DNA from: Rhizobium cauense
GTDB lineage: Bacteria; Pseudomonadota; Alphaproteobacteria; Rhizobiales; Rhizobiaceae
Direction of reading: 5' to 3'
DNA: 64,000 nucleotides
NCBI RefSeq assembly: GCF_019511525.1
Contig: NZ_JAEUAT010000014.1
Coordinates: 1 to 64,000 of the forward strand
This document shows positions 16,477-26,160 of this stretch, one piece after another. The stretch's first letter is position 1, and every line of letters begins with the position of its first letter. The position numbers were made by a program, and so were the translations under genes. The notes below the pieces were generated by a model. That model saw only the letters and a program-made list of their open reading frames with translations, was not told where the DNA came from and did no database searches.

Positions 16477-17499
16477 ATGAAACCGCACGCAATCCTAACA
16501 TCCACACTTCTCGCAGCGTCTATGCTGACCGCACCTGCGCTTGCTTCGGCTGCGGAAATAAACGTCTACACGACCCGCGAGCCGGCGCTGATCGCGCCGC
16601 TTCTGGAGGCATTCACCAAGGCGACTGGTACCAAGGTCAATACCGTTTTCCTGAAGGATGGCCTTGCAGAGCGCGTCGCGTCCGAAGGAGAAAGTTCTCC
16701 CGCTGACATTTTGATGGCCGTCGATGCGGGCAACCTCGTCGATCTTGTCGACAAGGGAGTGACGCAGCCGATCGAATCGTCGGTCCTCACATCGTCGATC
16801 CCCGAACAGTTGCGGGACGCCAAGGGGCATTGGTTCGGCTTATCCATGCGTGCCCGCGTTCTCTACGCCGCCAAGGACCTTGATGTCACCGCGTTCAACT
16901 ATGAGGATCTTGCCGACCCCAAGTGGAAAGGCAAGGTGTGCATCCGCTCCGGACAGCATCCGTACAACACGGCGCTGATTGCGGACTACATCGCCCACTA
17001 CGGCGCGGATGAAACTGAGAAGTGGCTGACGGGTGTCAGGGCGAACCTTGCACGCAAGGCAGCCGGCGGCGATCGAGATGCGGCCAAGGACATCCTCGGC
17101 GGCATTTGTGACATCGGCATAGCCAACTCGTACTATGTCGGACTAATGAAGTCAGGCAAGGGTGGCGAAGAGCAGGTGAAATGGGCCGAAGCCATCAAGG
17201 TCATCCTTCCGACCTTCAAGAATGGTGGGACGCAGGTCAACATCAGCGGTGCCGCTATTGCCAAGCACTCGCCGAACAAGGCGGAGGCCGTGAAGCTGCT
17301 CGAATACCTCGTCTCTGACGAGGCGCAGAAGATCTACGCCGAAGCCAACTACGAGTATCCGGTCAAGCCTGGTGCTCCGACTGATCCGATCATCTCCTCT
17401 TTCGGTGAGCTCAAGATCGACAGCAAGCCACTGTCCGAAATTGTCGGGCATCGCAAGCAGGCAAGCGAACTGGTCGACAAGGTGGGCTTTGACAGCTAA
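16477..17499 (+). CDS. Ferric-iron-type ABC substrate-binding protein (FutA/FbpA-like)
   Basis: The 340-residue periplasmic protein begins with a typical signal peptide (cleavage after about ALASA, residue 24-26), then EINVYTTREPALIAPLLEAF, the conserved opening of FutA/FbpA iron-binding proteins. The paired tyrosines near SYYVGLM, which provide iron ligands in this family, are present, as is the late NISGAAIAKHSPNKAEA segment. It would capture ferric iron in the periplasm and pass it to the permease encoded next. GGGGGAG lies 4 bases before the ATG at 16477; a longer frame from 16423 has no export signal at its start. Confidence 0.86.
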   Translation: MKPHAILTSTLLAASMLTAPALASAAEINVYTTREPALIAPLLEAFTKATGTKVNTVFLKDGLAERVASEGESSPADILMAVDAGNLVDLVDKGVTQPIESSVLTSSIPEQLRDAKGHWFGLSMRARVLYAAKDLDVTAFNYEDLADPKWKGKVCIRSGQHPYNTALIADYIAHYGADETEKWLTGVRANLARKAAGGDRDAAKDILGGICDIGIANSYYVGLMKSGKGGEEQVKWAEAIKVILPTFKNGGTQVNISGAAIAKHSPNKAEAVKLLEYLVSDEAQKIYAEANYEYPVKPGAPTDPIISSFGELKIDSKPLSEIVGHRKQASELVDKVGFDS

Positions 17500-17507
17500 C
17501 GAATAGC

Positions 17508-17533
17508 GGGAGGTGCTCGCGAGGGCGCCTCCC
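17508..17533 (+). promoter_or_regulatory. Intergenic hairpin between binding protein and permease
   Basis: GGGAGGTGC and GCGCCTCCC can form a 9-bp stem (one G-U pair) with an 8-base loop. No T-run follows, so it is more likely an mRNA-stabilising or attenuating hairpin than a terminator. This is a common arrangement where a binding protein must be made in excess over its permease. Confidence 0.5.
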
Positions 17534-17536
17534 TTC

Positions 17537-19228
17537 ATGCTCCATGGATCCCTCTCGATGCCGGCCAGCACCTCGGTTTTTGTCTTGGCAAGTCGGTCAG
17601 GCCGCCGCTGTCTGACCTTTGCCGCATTCATCGCCATCGCCGTGGTTCTCCCGATTGGCGGACTGTTGATCGAGGCATTTCACGGGTCAGCGGGCCTTTG
17701 GGCGCATCTCTTCTCTACCATCCTGCCGTCCGCCTTGCTGGACACGATTGTCCTCCTGGTCGGAGTCGGCTGTGTCACGTCCTTCATCGGCACCACGACC
17801 GCGTGGCTTGTGACGGCCTATGAATTTCCTGGGCGCCGGATGCTCGAATGGATGCTTTTGTTGCCGTTGGCGGTCCCGACCTACATCATCGCCTATGCCT
17901 ACCTCGACATCCTGCATCCCATCGGCTCGGTACAAGGTGCGTTGCGCTGGGTGCTCGGTTACGACAGCCCTCGGCAATTCCGTCTGCCAGACATAAGATC
18001 GATGACCGGCTGCATCCTTCTGCTCGGATTTGTTCTATATCCTTATGTCTATATCCCGACGCGGGCAATGTTTCTCACGCAGTCGGCAAACCTGATCGAT
18101 GCTGCCCGCACTCTTGGTATTTCGCGCAGCAGGGTCTTCTGGCGTGTCGCCCTGCCACTGGCGCGCCCAGCAGTCGCGGTCGGCATTGCGCTCGCGCTTA
18201 TGGAGACATTGAACGACGTGGGCGCCGCAGAATTCCTCGGGGTCAGAACGATCACGGTCTCCATATATACGACATGGATCACCCGCTCCGATCTCCCGGG
18301 AGCCGCGCAGATTGCGCTTGCCCTCCTGACGATCGTGGTTGGGTTGGTGGCGTTGGAGCGTTGGGCGCGACGCAAACAGCGCTACGCCACGGATTCGAGG
18401 AGGAGCCGCAGCCTTTCGCCGCGACCAGTGTCTCGCAGGATCGGCGTTGCTCTGCTCCTCCTCGGGCTGGCGCCGGTGCTGTTGGGTTTCGGCGCGCCAG
18501 CGTTCTATCTGGCCGTTGAAGCCTGGAAACGCTTCCAGTTTGCCGGCATCTCGTCTCGGATCGTCTCCGAGGCCGTCGCCACAACGGCTATCGCGTCAAT
18601 CGCCACGCTAATAACAATCGCCTTCGGGTTGGTCGTCGCCTATGCCACGCGTATCGCTCCCGGGGCAAGGTCGTCATCGTTGCTTCGTCTTTCGACGATG
18701 GGATATGCCGCTCCCGGTACCGTCATTGCGATCGGCGTTCTGATCGTGCTTGGCGGTTTCGACCGGTTCATAGACCAGTTGACCCGGGAATGGCTGGGGT
18801 TCGGAAGCGGGCTCCTCTTCATTGGGTCCGGTGCCGCTCTTGTCTACGCGCTGACCGTTCGCTTCCTTGCGATTTCCGCCGGAGGTATTGAGGCCGGACT
18901 GTCGCGCATTCCGGTTGCGCTGGATCATGCCTCGCGCACGCTTGGTCAGTCGGTGGCCGGGACCTTCCGCCACTTGCACCTACCACTATCCAGGGCGTCT
19001 ATCGCCGCAGCTGCCCTCCTTGTTTTCGTCGATTGCGTCAAGGAGTTGCCTGCGACCTTGCTGCTGCGTCCGCTCAATCTTGAAACGTTTGCGACCCATC
19101 TTTACGGGGAGGCTGCGCGTGGCACCTATGAGGAAGCTTCGATCGCCGCACTCGCCATCGTCGCCATCAGCACGCTCCCCGTGATTCTACTGTCGCGCGT
19201 CGCTCGCGTTGAGCAACAACATGCCTAG
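17537..19228 (+). CDS. ABC transporter permease, ferric-iron type, two fused domains (FbpB-like)
   Basis: The protein has about 560 residues and two binding-protein-dependent transport domains in tandem, each with five to six membrane helices and an EAA loop (AARTLGISRSRVFWRVALPLARPA in the first half, ASRTLGQSVAGTFRHLHLPLSRAS in the second). This is the fused layout of FbpB/SfuB iron permeases. It would form the inner-membrane channel for the binding protein upstream and the ATPase at 15324. Start codon is not certain: GTG 17513, ATG 17537 and ATG 17558 are in frame and none has a good ribosome-binding site, partly because of the hairpin. Confidence 0.85.
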   Translation: MLHGSLSMPASTSVFVLASRSGRRCLTFAAFIAIAVVLPIGGLLIEAFHGSAGLWAHLFSTILPSALLDTIVLLVGVGCVTSFIGTTTAWLVTAYEFPGRRMLEWMLLLPLAVPTYIIAYAYLDILHPIGSVQGALRWVLGYDSPRQFRLPDIRSMTGCILLLGFVLYPYVYIPTRAMFLTQSANLIDAARTLGISRSRVFWRVALPLARPAVAVGIALALMETLNDVGAAEFLGVRTITVSIYTTWITRSDLPGAAQIALALLTIVVGLVALERWARRKQRYATDSRRSRSLSPRPVSRRIGVALLLLGLAPVLLGFGAPAFYLAVEAWKRFQFAGISSRIVSEAVATTAIASIATLITIAFGLVVAYATRIAPGARSSSLLRLSTMGYAAPGTVIAIGVLIVLGGFDRFIDQLTREWLGFGSGLLFIGSGAALVYALTVRFLAISAGGIEAGLSRIPVALDHASRTLGQSVAGTFRHLHLPLSRASIAAAALLVFVDCVKELPATLLLRPLNLETFATHLYGEAARGTYEEASIAALAIVAISTLPVILLSRVARVEQQHA

Positions 19229-19325
19229 GGTCAAGAGTTGGGCGAGGCTAAGCGTCGCTTGAGTGATCGCGGCGTTGGCCATACTATCATTCGGGGACAC
19301 TCTCCGCGTGGCAATCCACCGCACG

Positions 19326-21002
19326 CTATCGCCCCAGCAGGACGGCCATGCCTATCACCACTGGCCCCATTAGCGGTAGGAGGACGTTCGAAATCGCATA
19401 GGTGACCGTGTAGCCGATGACCGGAATAGAATTTCCAGCCTGGGAGACGAGCGTGCTGATCGTCGGTGTGCTGCAATGTTGGCCCGCAATCACCCCAAGC
19501 AGGATCGGAGGCTCGATTTTCATCAACCGGGAGCCGACAAAAAGCGACAGTGCCGCAGGCAGAACGGAAATCAGCAGGCCAAGGACTGGAAGGATCAAAC
19601 CGTATTCGAGGATTAGACCAAGTGCGTGCGGACCGGCATCAAGGCCAATCGCGGCAATGAAGGCGGCAAGGCCAAAGTCCTTGGCAAACTCTGCCGCTGG
19701 AAGCGGAAACCCACCTCGCGTGGGGTTGCGCATATTGAGCCAGCCGAAGATCAACCCGGCCACAAGCGCGCCCCCGCCGGAACCAAGCGTTAGCCTAAGA
19801 GCACCGATTTCAAAGCTAAGGTGACCGATCAGGAGGCCTGCAACGATCCCGGCACCGAGAAAGGTGAGATCGGTCTTGTCTCCGGCCAAAATCGGCTTGC
19901 CGAGCGCTTCCGCAGCCCCTGAGACAGCCTTCTCAGGGCCGTACAGCGTGACGACATCTCCCTGCTGGAGTACGGTGCCGGAAAGAGCCGGAATGTTCTG
20001 ACCAAGACGGCGGACATTCGAAACGAATACGCCGCGGTGTAGTTCTGGTGAGGCCAGATGTCGAAGGTCCCTTATCTGGCGACCAAAGGCCTCCTTGCGG
20101 GCAAGGACGACGTCGCGGGTTGCCACAATAATGCTTGTTCCATCGGGGACCGGAACTTCGTCACCAAACAACTCGCTCGCCGCTATCACAGCATTGCGTC
20201 GTCCGCGAACGAAAACGATATCAGCTGGTTCCAGCAGGAGATCGGGGGACGCTTCGAGGTCCTCGCTCAATCCTCGCCGAACGCGCTCGATGGCGATCGT
20301 CCAATTGCGGCCCTTCTCCAGCTCTCCTACCGATTTGCCCGCGGCGTTCCCCACTCGGAATGCACGACCAACCAGGAGCGGCAGGCCTTCCGCCTGATCC
20401 CCATCGTCTTCCGGCGAGCCTAGCCTGCGTGCCAGTTCTGATGCTTCCTTCTTGATGTCCACCCCGAGGAGCATGGGTGCGATCTGTGTCGTAAAGACTA
20501 CGATACCGATCAGCCCGAAGAGGTACGTCAGACTGTAGGCAGTCGCTATGTTGGCCTGCAGCACCTGGATGTCTGCGTCTGCCAAAGGCAGGTGCGATAT
20601 GGCCTCCGAGGCGGTTCCAACAACAGCGGACTCCGTTGCCGATCCCGCAAACAAGCCAGCGGCGGTGCCTATATCGAGATGAAAAATCACCACGGCGGCT
20701 GCGGCAAGCAGCAACGCGCAGGCGACCTCCATAATCGAGAAAATCCCATATCGCCAACCGCCGCGGATATTGGCGAAAAACTGTGGGCCTGCAGAAAATC
20801 CAAGCGCGTAAATAAAGAGTGCAAAGGCGCTTTCCTTCAGATCAGGACCGATCCGCACACCTGACTGGCCGAGCGCCAACGCCACAAGAAGCGTGCCGCA
20901 TATCCCACCCAGCTGGATTGGACCAACGCGAAGTCGACCAATGAAGTAGCCGAGCGCGAGGGATACAAAGAGTGCAATCACCGGATTAGTGATCAACGGC
21001 AT
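19326..21002 (-). CDS. AspT/YidE/YbjL-type antiporter (AAEx family)
   Basis: The 558-residue protein has two homologous membrane halves of about five helices each, separated by two TrkA_C (RCK_C) domains at roughly 200-370. This is the layout of the aspartate:alanine exchanger family. The repeated family motif is visible in both halves (GFSAGPQFFANI with GLFAGSATESAVVGTASEAI, and GLDAGPHALGLI with GVIAGQHCSTPTISTLV). AspT exchanges aspartate for alanine with a decarboxylase to generate proton motive force, but no decarboxylase gene is nearby, so the substrate here is open; YidE-like members are uncharacterised. It is convergent with the iron permease gene and sits 36 bases downstream of the damaged cyclase gene. 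Confidence 0.85.
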   Translation of the reverse strand: MPLITNPVIALFVSLALGYFIGRLRVGPIQLGGICGTLLVALALGQSGVRIGPDLKESAFALFIYALGFSAGPQFFANIRGGWRYGIFSIMEVACALLLAAAAVVIFHLDIGTAAGLFAGSATESAVVGTASEAISHLPLADADIQVLQANIATAYSLTYLFGLIGIVVFTTQIAPMLLGVDIKKEASELARRLGSPEDDGDQAEGLPLLVGRAFRVGNAAGKSVGELEKGRNWTIAIERVRRGLSEDLEASPDLLLEPADIVFVRGRRNAVIAASELFGDEVPVPDGTSIIVATRDVVLARKEAFGRQIRDLRHLASPELHRGVFVSNVRRLGQNIPALSGTVLQQGDVVTLYGPEKAVSGAAEALGKPILAGDKTDLTFLGAGIVAGLLIGHLSFEIGALRLTLGSGGGALVAGLIFGWLNMRNPTRGGFPLPAAEFAKDFGLAAFIAAIGLDAGPHALGLILEYGLILPVLGLLISVLPAALSLFVGSRLMKIEPPILLGVIAGQHCSTPTISTLVSQAGNSIPVIGYTVTYAISNVLLPLMGPVVIGMAVLLGR

Positions 21003-21038
21003 GGTCCGTCCCCTCGTTTGCGAGATCGAAATTTACGG

Positions 21039-23036
21039 TCATCTCGGCGCCACGCCGCTATTGCTCACAGCCGAGTGATCGGCATCAACCTTTGAATGAT
21101 CATTCACAAGCTCGAAAATCGATATCTCCTCGAGGCGTCCCTTAAGCTGAGCATGCCCCAATGCCCGAAACTCGAACAAGTCCGCCACCTTGGCCTGAAC
21201 TGCGCCGCTGGTCAGAATGCTGGTACCGAATTCCTTGTTCATCCCTTCGAGGCGTGATGCGACGTTTACGGTGTCGCCCATGGCCGTATACTGACACCGG
21301 CCTTTTGCGCCGACACTGCCGACGACAGCATGCCCCGTGTTCAACCCGAAACGGGTCACAAGCTCGGGACGTCCCGATCGATGGCTGGTGGCATTCAGGT
21401 CGTCGATTGCCGTTTTCATCGCCAGTGCGCATCGACAGGAATTTTTCGACATGACGGTCATCGCATGTCGGCGCGTTCCACATGCCGAAGATCGAGTCTC
21501 CAAGATACTGCACGATGGTGCCGTTGTGGCGCTCCACGGTTTCATTGAGGAGCTCGAAGTAGCCCGATAGCAGGTCCACGACATCTTCCGGAGAGTGCTT
21601 TTCGGAAATCGTGGTGAAATCCCTGATATCGGTGAACAGAACTGTGATTTCCTGCCTGTCGGCCGATCCGACAGCGGCCTGACCGGACGAAACAATACGG
21701 CGTACAAGCTCGCGTGGGACGTAAAGTGAGAATGTTGCAATAGTATTGCGCGCCGCGCCCAACGCGCGCGCCAGCACGTTAATTTCGGCGATCCACGAAT
21801 GGGGAAGCCGACGAACTTCGAACTTCAGGTCACCTATGCGTCGAGCCTCGTCGGCTAGTGCAAACAGCGACTTGCTGATCAACCGGGCAAGTACGATCGC
21901 CGCAACGATGCCGGCTGCAACGAATGCAACCGCCGTTAGAAGGTTCTTGGCAAGAAGCCGATCGGTCGGCCCCACGAGATCGTCCAGGGGTGCAGCAATG
22001 ACGACCGCGTTTCCCTTAAGCATGCCCGAAAACTCCACCGGAGAGATTTGTGCGACGTACGGTTTGCCGCTAACATCGAACTGAACAATCCCACCTGCAG
22101 TGCCTTGACGGGCGCTTAGTAGAGCACGGATCGGTGCTATTGCGAGGTCGGCCTCTTCAGAAACGGAGGCGCGACCTGTCCCCAGCGTTTCGAGGATGCC
22201 CGCCATGACATTCTCGTCCGAGTGAACGATGAGGCGGCCGCTGCCGTCGAACACATAACCTCGCGCATTATCTGAAATGGCTTCCTTGTTAAGTAGCCGA
22301 CTGACTGTCTGCAGGAGGACATCGGTACCAACGACAATCGCAGGATCCTTGTTCATCGGCATTGCAAGAGTGAGGCTTAGAGACTTTGTCGTCGCGGTCA
22401 CATATGGCCCGACCGACACCTGCCCCTTCTTGTCGAAGGCCGCCTGATACCAGGGGCGGGTTCGGGGATCGTAGGTTTCGTTTCTATCTTCGCGCTTTGC
22501 GATTTCAACGCCGTTCGCCCAAGAAACCGCCACAGCGCAGTCGTCGCACCCAGGCTCGTGGAAATGGTGCGTATCGCAAATGCTGTACCCCTTGGGGTTG
22601 CCAAGGCTTTGCTCCAGGCAGGATTTGCAGCGACATTGACCGCCTGAACGAAGCTACCGTCAGGATATCCAGCATAGATGCCGTCTATATAGTCCGCGCT
22701 TTGAAGCACTCTCAGCAGATAGTCGCTCTTCGCGTCGAAATCCTGTGACGGCGGCGACAGCATCTGCGGAAGGACCGACGCAGTAGCAACCGCGGAATAT
22801 CCGTCTCCAAAGACGCTCTTGTAGTTCTCCACGACGCGCAAGCCGAGTTGGCGCATCTGCGATTCTCCGGATGCGAGCGCGGTCGCGCGACCCTGCTCAT
22901 AAGCCATCCACATCAGTGGAGCCGAGATGCAGATCAGCAGGCCAACAATGACGACACTGAGGTGAACCCTCAGTGGCTTCGACCACCGATCGGCTTTGGG
23001 TTCTACATCCTGAGGAGCGGCTTCGTTTGCATCCAT
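21039..23036 (-). pseudogene. Membrane-bound class III adenylate/guanylate cyclase with two frameshifts
   Basis: Three frames together spell one cyclase of about 665 residues. The N-terminal frame (from ATG 23036) has a membrane helix (HLSVVIVGLLICISAPLMWMAYE) and the first half of a periplasmic Cache-type sensor. The middle frame continues from about 22520 with NGVEIAKREDRNETYDPRTRPWYQAA, a second membrane helix and the start of the cyclase domain (EITVLFTDIRDFTTISEK, with metal-binding aspartates). The last frame resumes from about 21445 with CRCALAMKTAIDDLNAT and the catalytic GDTVNVASRLEGMNKEFG. The first break is a one-base change near 22515-22525; the second falls in a run of five T at 21442-21446. 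The two shifts cancel. All expected domains are otherwise intact, so recent mutation or sequencing error are both possible. Confidence 0.75.
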
Positions 23037-23244
23037 CTGTAGTCGGGGCAAGAGTCCTGTGGAAGTGAGTTCTTACCTGAAACATGCGCCCTTCCCGGCA
23101 ATTGCGGAAGTACGTTACTGTAAATCCCGGCGTAAATTCTTTACGGGTGGTGACGCGGAGAAACCGTCCAAGGAGATTGTGCTTGCGGTCAGCGTGCTTC
23201 GTCAAATACTGACACCCCGAGCGGTAGAGAAAGGGAGGCGGTAC

Positions 23245-24729
23245 ATGGCGGAGGATCAATCTCCGATTGTCGTATGGTTTCGGGAGGATCTTCGCCTTTC
23301 CGACAATCCAGCCCTCTGGAACGCGGTAAACTCAGACCAGCCACTTCTTTGCGTATTTATTCTCGACGAGCAAAGCGCCGGGATCCGCCCGTTTGGGGGC
23401 GCCGCCCGGTGGTGGTTACACGGCTCGCTTGAGGCATTGGGCAATGCACTGGCCGATCGCGGTGGACAGCTGCATATATTTCGGGGCTCGGCGAACGAAC
23501 TCATTTTACGCATAGCAACTGCGAGCAAGGCGTCAGCAGTTTTCTGGAACCGCCGGTACGGTGCGGCCGAGCGGAAAATCGATGAGACGGCAAAGCAGAC
23601 GCTTCGCGAACAGGGTATTGCGGCCGAAAGCTTCAACGGACACCTCATTCACGAGCCTTGGACGGTGAAGAACAGCAGTCAACGTCCCTATCGCGTCTTC
23701 TCAGCCTTCTGGCGTGCGGTTCAAAGTCTCGGTTCGCCGGCCCAACCTCACCCCCGTCCCGAGCACCTCAGGCCCTCAGCGCTGCCCGCGGAGCTGTCCC
23801 GGTCTCTGGTCTCGCTCGACGACTTGAATCTCGAGCCACATCAGCCTGATTGGGCTTCGGGGCTGCGATTGACCTGGCAGCGAGGGGAGAGTGGTGCTCA
23901 ACACTGCCTGGAGGAGTTTCTTGACGACCGTCTCACCTCCTATGCCACGGCACGCGATCGGCCCGACCAGGCTGGAACCTCACGCCTGTCGCCCTATTTG
24001 CGGTTCGGCAATATTTCCGTTCGAGAAGTCTGGTATGCCGCCCTCGCAAAAGGCGCGGCAAGTCTCGAATTCGGCACTGAACGCAATCTCGAGAAGATGT
24101 TGTCAGAGCTCGGCTGGCGGGAGTTTTCCTACCATTTGCTCTATCACCACCCTGAACTCGCCACTCGCAATTTCGACAGCCGCTTCGACGAAATAGCCTG
24201 GCGCTCTGATCCGCCGGCCATAGCCGCATGGCAGAAGGGACGTACGGGCTACCCACTTGTCGATGCGGGAATGCGCGAACTGTGGACGACAGGCTGGATG
24301 CACAACCGCGTTCGCATGATTGTCGCATCGTTTCTGACCAAACACCTGTTTGTTGACTGGCGCGAAGGGGAGCGATGGTTCTGGGAGACCCTGGTCGACG
24401 CAGACCCGGCAAACAATCCGGCGAGTTGGCAGTGGGTCGCAGGATCCGGGGCTGATGCCGCTCCCTATTTCCGGATATTCAACCCTGTTCTCCAGGGGGA
24501 GAAGTTCGATCCGGACGGAAATTATGTAAAGCGCTGGGTACCCGAGCTATCGAAACTCCCATCCGCCTTCGTGCACAAACCCTGGAAGGCGTCACCGGTC
24601 CAGCTACAGGCAGCCGAGGTCGTACTCGGTGAGACCTATCCCCATCGCATCGTGGATCACGAGTTTGCCAGGGATCGCGCCCTCGAGGGGTTTCGTGGGC
24701 TCAAGTCCTCACCCGCAAAGGCAAAGTGA
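23245..24729 (+). CDS. phr: Deoxyribodipyrimidine photolyase (class I CPD)
   Basis: The 494-residue flavoprotein repairs cyclobutane pyrimidine dimers in DNA with blue light. The N-terminal alpha/beta antenna domain starts VVWFREDLRLSDNPAL. The C-terminal FAD-binding helical domain contains TSRLSPYLRFGNISVREVW, the helix GYPLVDAGMRELWTTGWMHNRVRMIVASFLTKHL with its electron-transfer tryptophans, and the ending DPANNPASWQWVAGSGADAAPYFRIFNP. Length is normal for class I enzymes. The ATG at 23245 has GGGAGG at good spacing; the frame extends back to 23059 without homology. An ECF sigma factor with its anti-sigma follows in the same direction, a pairing that suggests light or photooxidative stress control. 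Confidence 0.93.
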   Translation: MAEDQSPIVVWFREDLRLSDNPALWNAVNSDQPLLCVFILDEQSAGIRPFGGAARWWLHGSLEALGNALADRGGQLHIFRGSANELILRIATASKASAVFWNRRYGAAERKIDETAKQTLREQGIAAESFNGHLIHEPWTVKNSSQRPYRVFSAFWRAVQSLGSPAQPHPRPEHLRPSALPAELSRSLVSLDDLNLEPHQPDWASGLRLTWQRGESGAQHCLEEFLDDRLTSYATARDRPDQAGTSRLSPYLRFGNISVREVWYAALAKGAASLEFGTERNLEKMLSELGWREFSYHLLYHHPELATRNFDSRFDEIAWRSDPPAIAAWQKGRTGYPLVDAGMRELWTTGWMHNRVRMIVASFLTKHLFVDWREGERWFWETLVDADPANNPASWQWVAGSGADAAPYFRIFNPVLQGEKFDPDGNYVKRWVPELSKLPSAFVHKPWKASPVQLQAAEVVLGETYPHRIVDHEFARDRALEGFRGLKSSPAKAK

Positions 24730-24812
24730 ACCTTCCCTGGAGAGGTGCGCGTAACGCCCCCCCCGAGATTTGGGGCACGTTCACATAGGATGACAAAAAT
24801 TTTTCGAACGAC

Positions 24813-24840
24813 GGAATAAACCTTCACTGGCTTCCGTATA
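24813..24840 (+). promoter_or_regulatory. Candidate ECF-type promoter upstream of the sigma gene
   Basis: GGAATA at 24813-24818 and CGTATA at 24835-24840 are separated by 16 bases, the form of many autoregulated ECF promoters (GGAAC / CGTC-like). The start codon at 24848 follows so closely that the mRNA would be almost leaderless. Confidence 0.35.
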
Positions 24841-24847
24841 CTCAATC

Positions 24848-25387
24848 ATGGAACGAAAAGAACGCCCATTCGATGTCATCGGTCAGCTCGCAGCGCTTCG
24901 TCGCTATGCGCGCGCGCTGGTGCGCAATTTGGATGATGCGGAAGACCTCGTTCAGGATGCCCTGTTGCGGGCTTACGAGAAAAAACAGAGCTTTCGTCGC
25001 GGGGGTAACCTGCGCACCTGGCTCCTGTCGATCCTGCACAACGCTCACATAGATCGCGTTCGACAGGATCGCTCGCTGGCACGTCGGCACGACGAAGCCG
25101 CCGTCGAAGCGGACCAATCGCTCCAGGCCGGCCAGGAGCATGCGGTGCGCCTCCAGCAGGTGCGGAACGCATTCTTCGATCTTCCCGAGGAGCAGCGCGA
25201 GGCGCTGCATCTGGTCGCAATCGAAGACCTTTCCTACCAGGAAGCGGCCGCAGCACTGGGCATACCGATTGGTACCTTGATGTCGCGCATTTCGCGTGCA
25301 CGCGCACAGCTTCGCGATTTCGAGGAGAAGACACCCCGCGCAACACACCTGAGACTCATCGGAGGGAACGGCAATGAAGGCAATTGA
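24848..25387 (+). CDS. ECF-family RNA polymerase sigma factor
   Basis: The 179-residue protein has sigma region 2 (RRYARALVRNLDDAEDLVQDALLRAYEK and RTWLLSILHNAHIDRVRQ) and sigma region 4 (FFDLPEEQREALHLVAIEDLSYQEAAAALGIPIGTLMSRISRARAQL) with a short linker, the minimal two-domain form of extracytoplasmic-function sigma factors. It would direct RNA polymerase to stress promoters when released from its anti-sigma. Its last 14 bases overlap the anti-sigma gene, the usual sign of coupled translation. Confidence 0.92.
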   Translation: MERKERPFDVIGQLAALRRYARALVRNLDDAEDLVQDALLRAYEKKQSFRRGGNLRTWLLSILHNAHIDRVRQDRSLARRHDEAAVEADQSLQAGQEHAVRLQQVRNAFFDLPEEQREALHLVAIEDLSYQEAAAALGIPIGTLMSRISRARAQLRDFEEKTPRATHLRLIGGNGNEGN

Positions 25388-26141
25388 TCCTATCATCGAC
25401 GCTGACCTCGACGCCTATGTCGATGGCGAACTCGACGTGGCCCGACGCATCCAAGTTGAGACCTTTCTCTCCGAGAATCCGACGATTGCCGCGAAGGTGA
25501 TGGCAGACTTGAGCATGCGAGGGGAATTGCGCCTCGCGCTGGCAAGCGAAAGCGCGTTCGGTCGCCCGGAAACGCGTGATGCCGCACGGCGTCTCGAGCG
25601 CGGGCTCGCCTATGGCCGTATTCTCCATTCGATGCAGCGCATCGCAGCCGTTGGCGTTCTGGTCGCGGCGGGCTGGGTCGCGCACACGTCTTTCGGCGCA
25701 TTTACGGCAACCGAGGTTTCGGCTTCCGTTCCGGCCCCTGCCTATGTCGAGGACGCCGTTCGCGCCTTCCATACAGCGATGTTGCGTCAGACCGTGCCCT
25801 CTCAGACGGTGGCAAGTTACAAACCGGAAGATATTCGCGCGGCAACTGCAATCGTAATGCCGCAACTGCCGGAGGACTGGAAGATCGCCGACGTGCAGAT
25901 ATTCCCGTCCGAGTTTGGTCCGAGTGTCGAGATGGCAATCAAGACACCATCGGGCAAACAGCTGTCGCTCTTTGCCGTGCGGCCGGGCGTATTCGCCGTG
26001 CAGTCGGTCAATCATGTCGCGCTCGACAAGGCAGAGGCCTCCTATTGGCAGATCGGTGATGTTGCCTATGCCCTCGTCGCCGGCGATCGCGAAATAAACC
26101 TGGATGCGGCGGCCGAAGGGCTTTCCCGTACTCTCTACTAG
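25374..26141 (+). CDS. Membrane-anchored anti-sigma factor
   Basis: The 255-residue protein has a short cytoplasmic N-terminal domain beginning DADLDAYVDGELD, which resembles the sigma-binding helix of anti-sigma factors (LxAYxDGEL), one membrane helix near 84-106 (MQRIAAVGVLVAAGWVAHTSF) and a periplasmic domain of about 145 residues. The HxxxCxxC zinc motif of ZAS-type anti-sigma factors is absent, so sensing should not rest on that zinc site. It overlaps the sigma gene by 14 bases. The signal sensed by the periplasmic part is unknown. Confidence 0.82.
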   Translation: MKAIDPIIDADLDAYVDGELDVARRIQVETFLSENPTIAAKVMADLSMRGELRLALASESAFGRPETRDAARRLERGLAYGRILHSMQRIAAVGVLVAAGWVAHTSFGAFTATEVSASVPAPAYVEDAVRAFHTAMLRQTVPSQTVASYKPEDIRAATAIVMPQLPEDWKIADVQIFPSEFGPSVEMAIKTPSGKQLSLFAVRPGVFAVQSVNHVALDKAEASYWQIGDVAYALVAGDREINLDAAAEGLSRTLY

Positions 26142-26160
26142 TTCAACCGAGGAGATCAGT

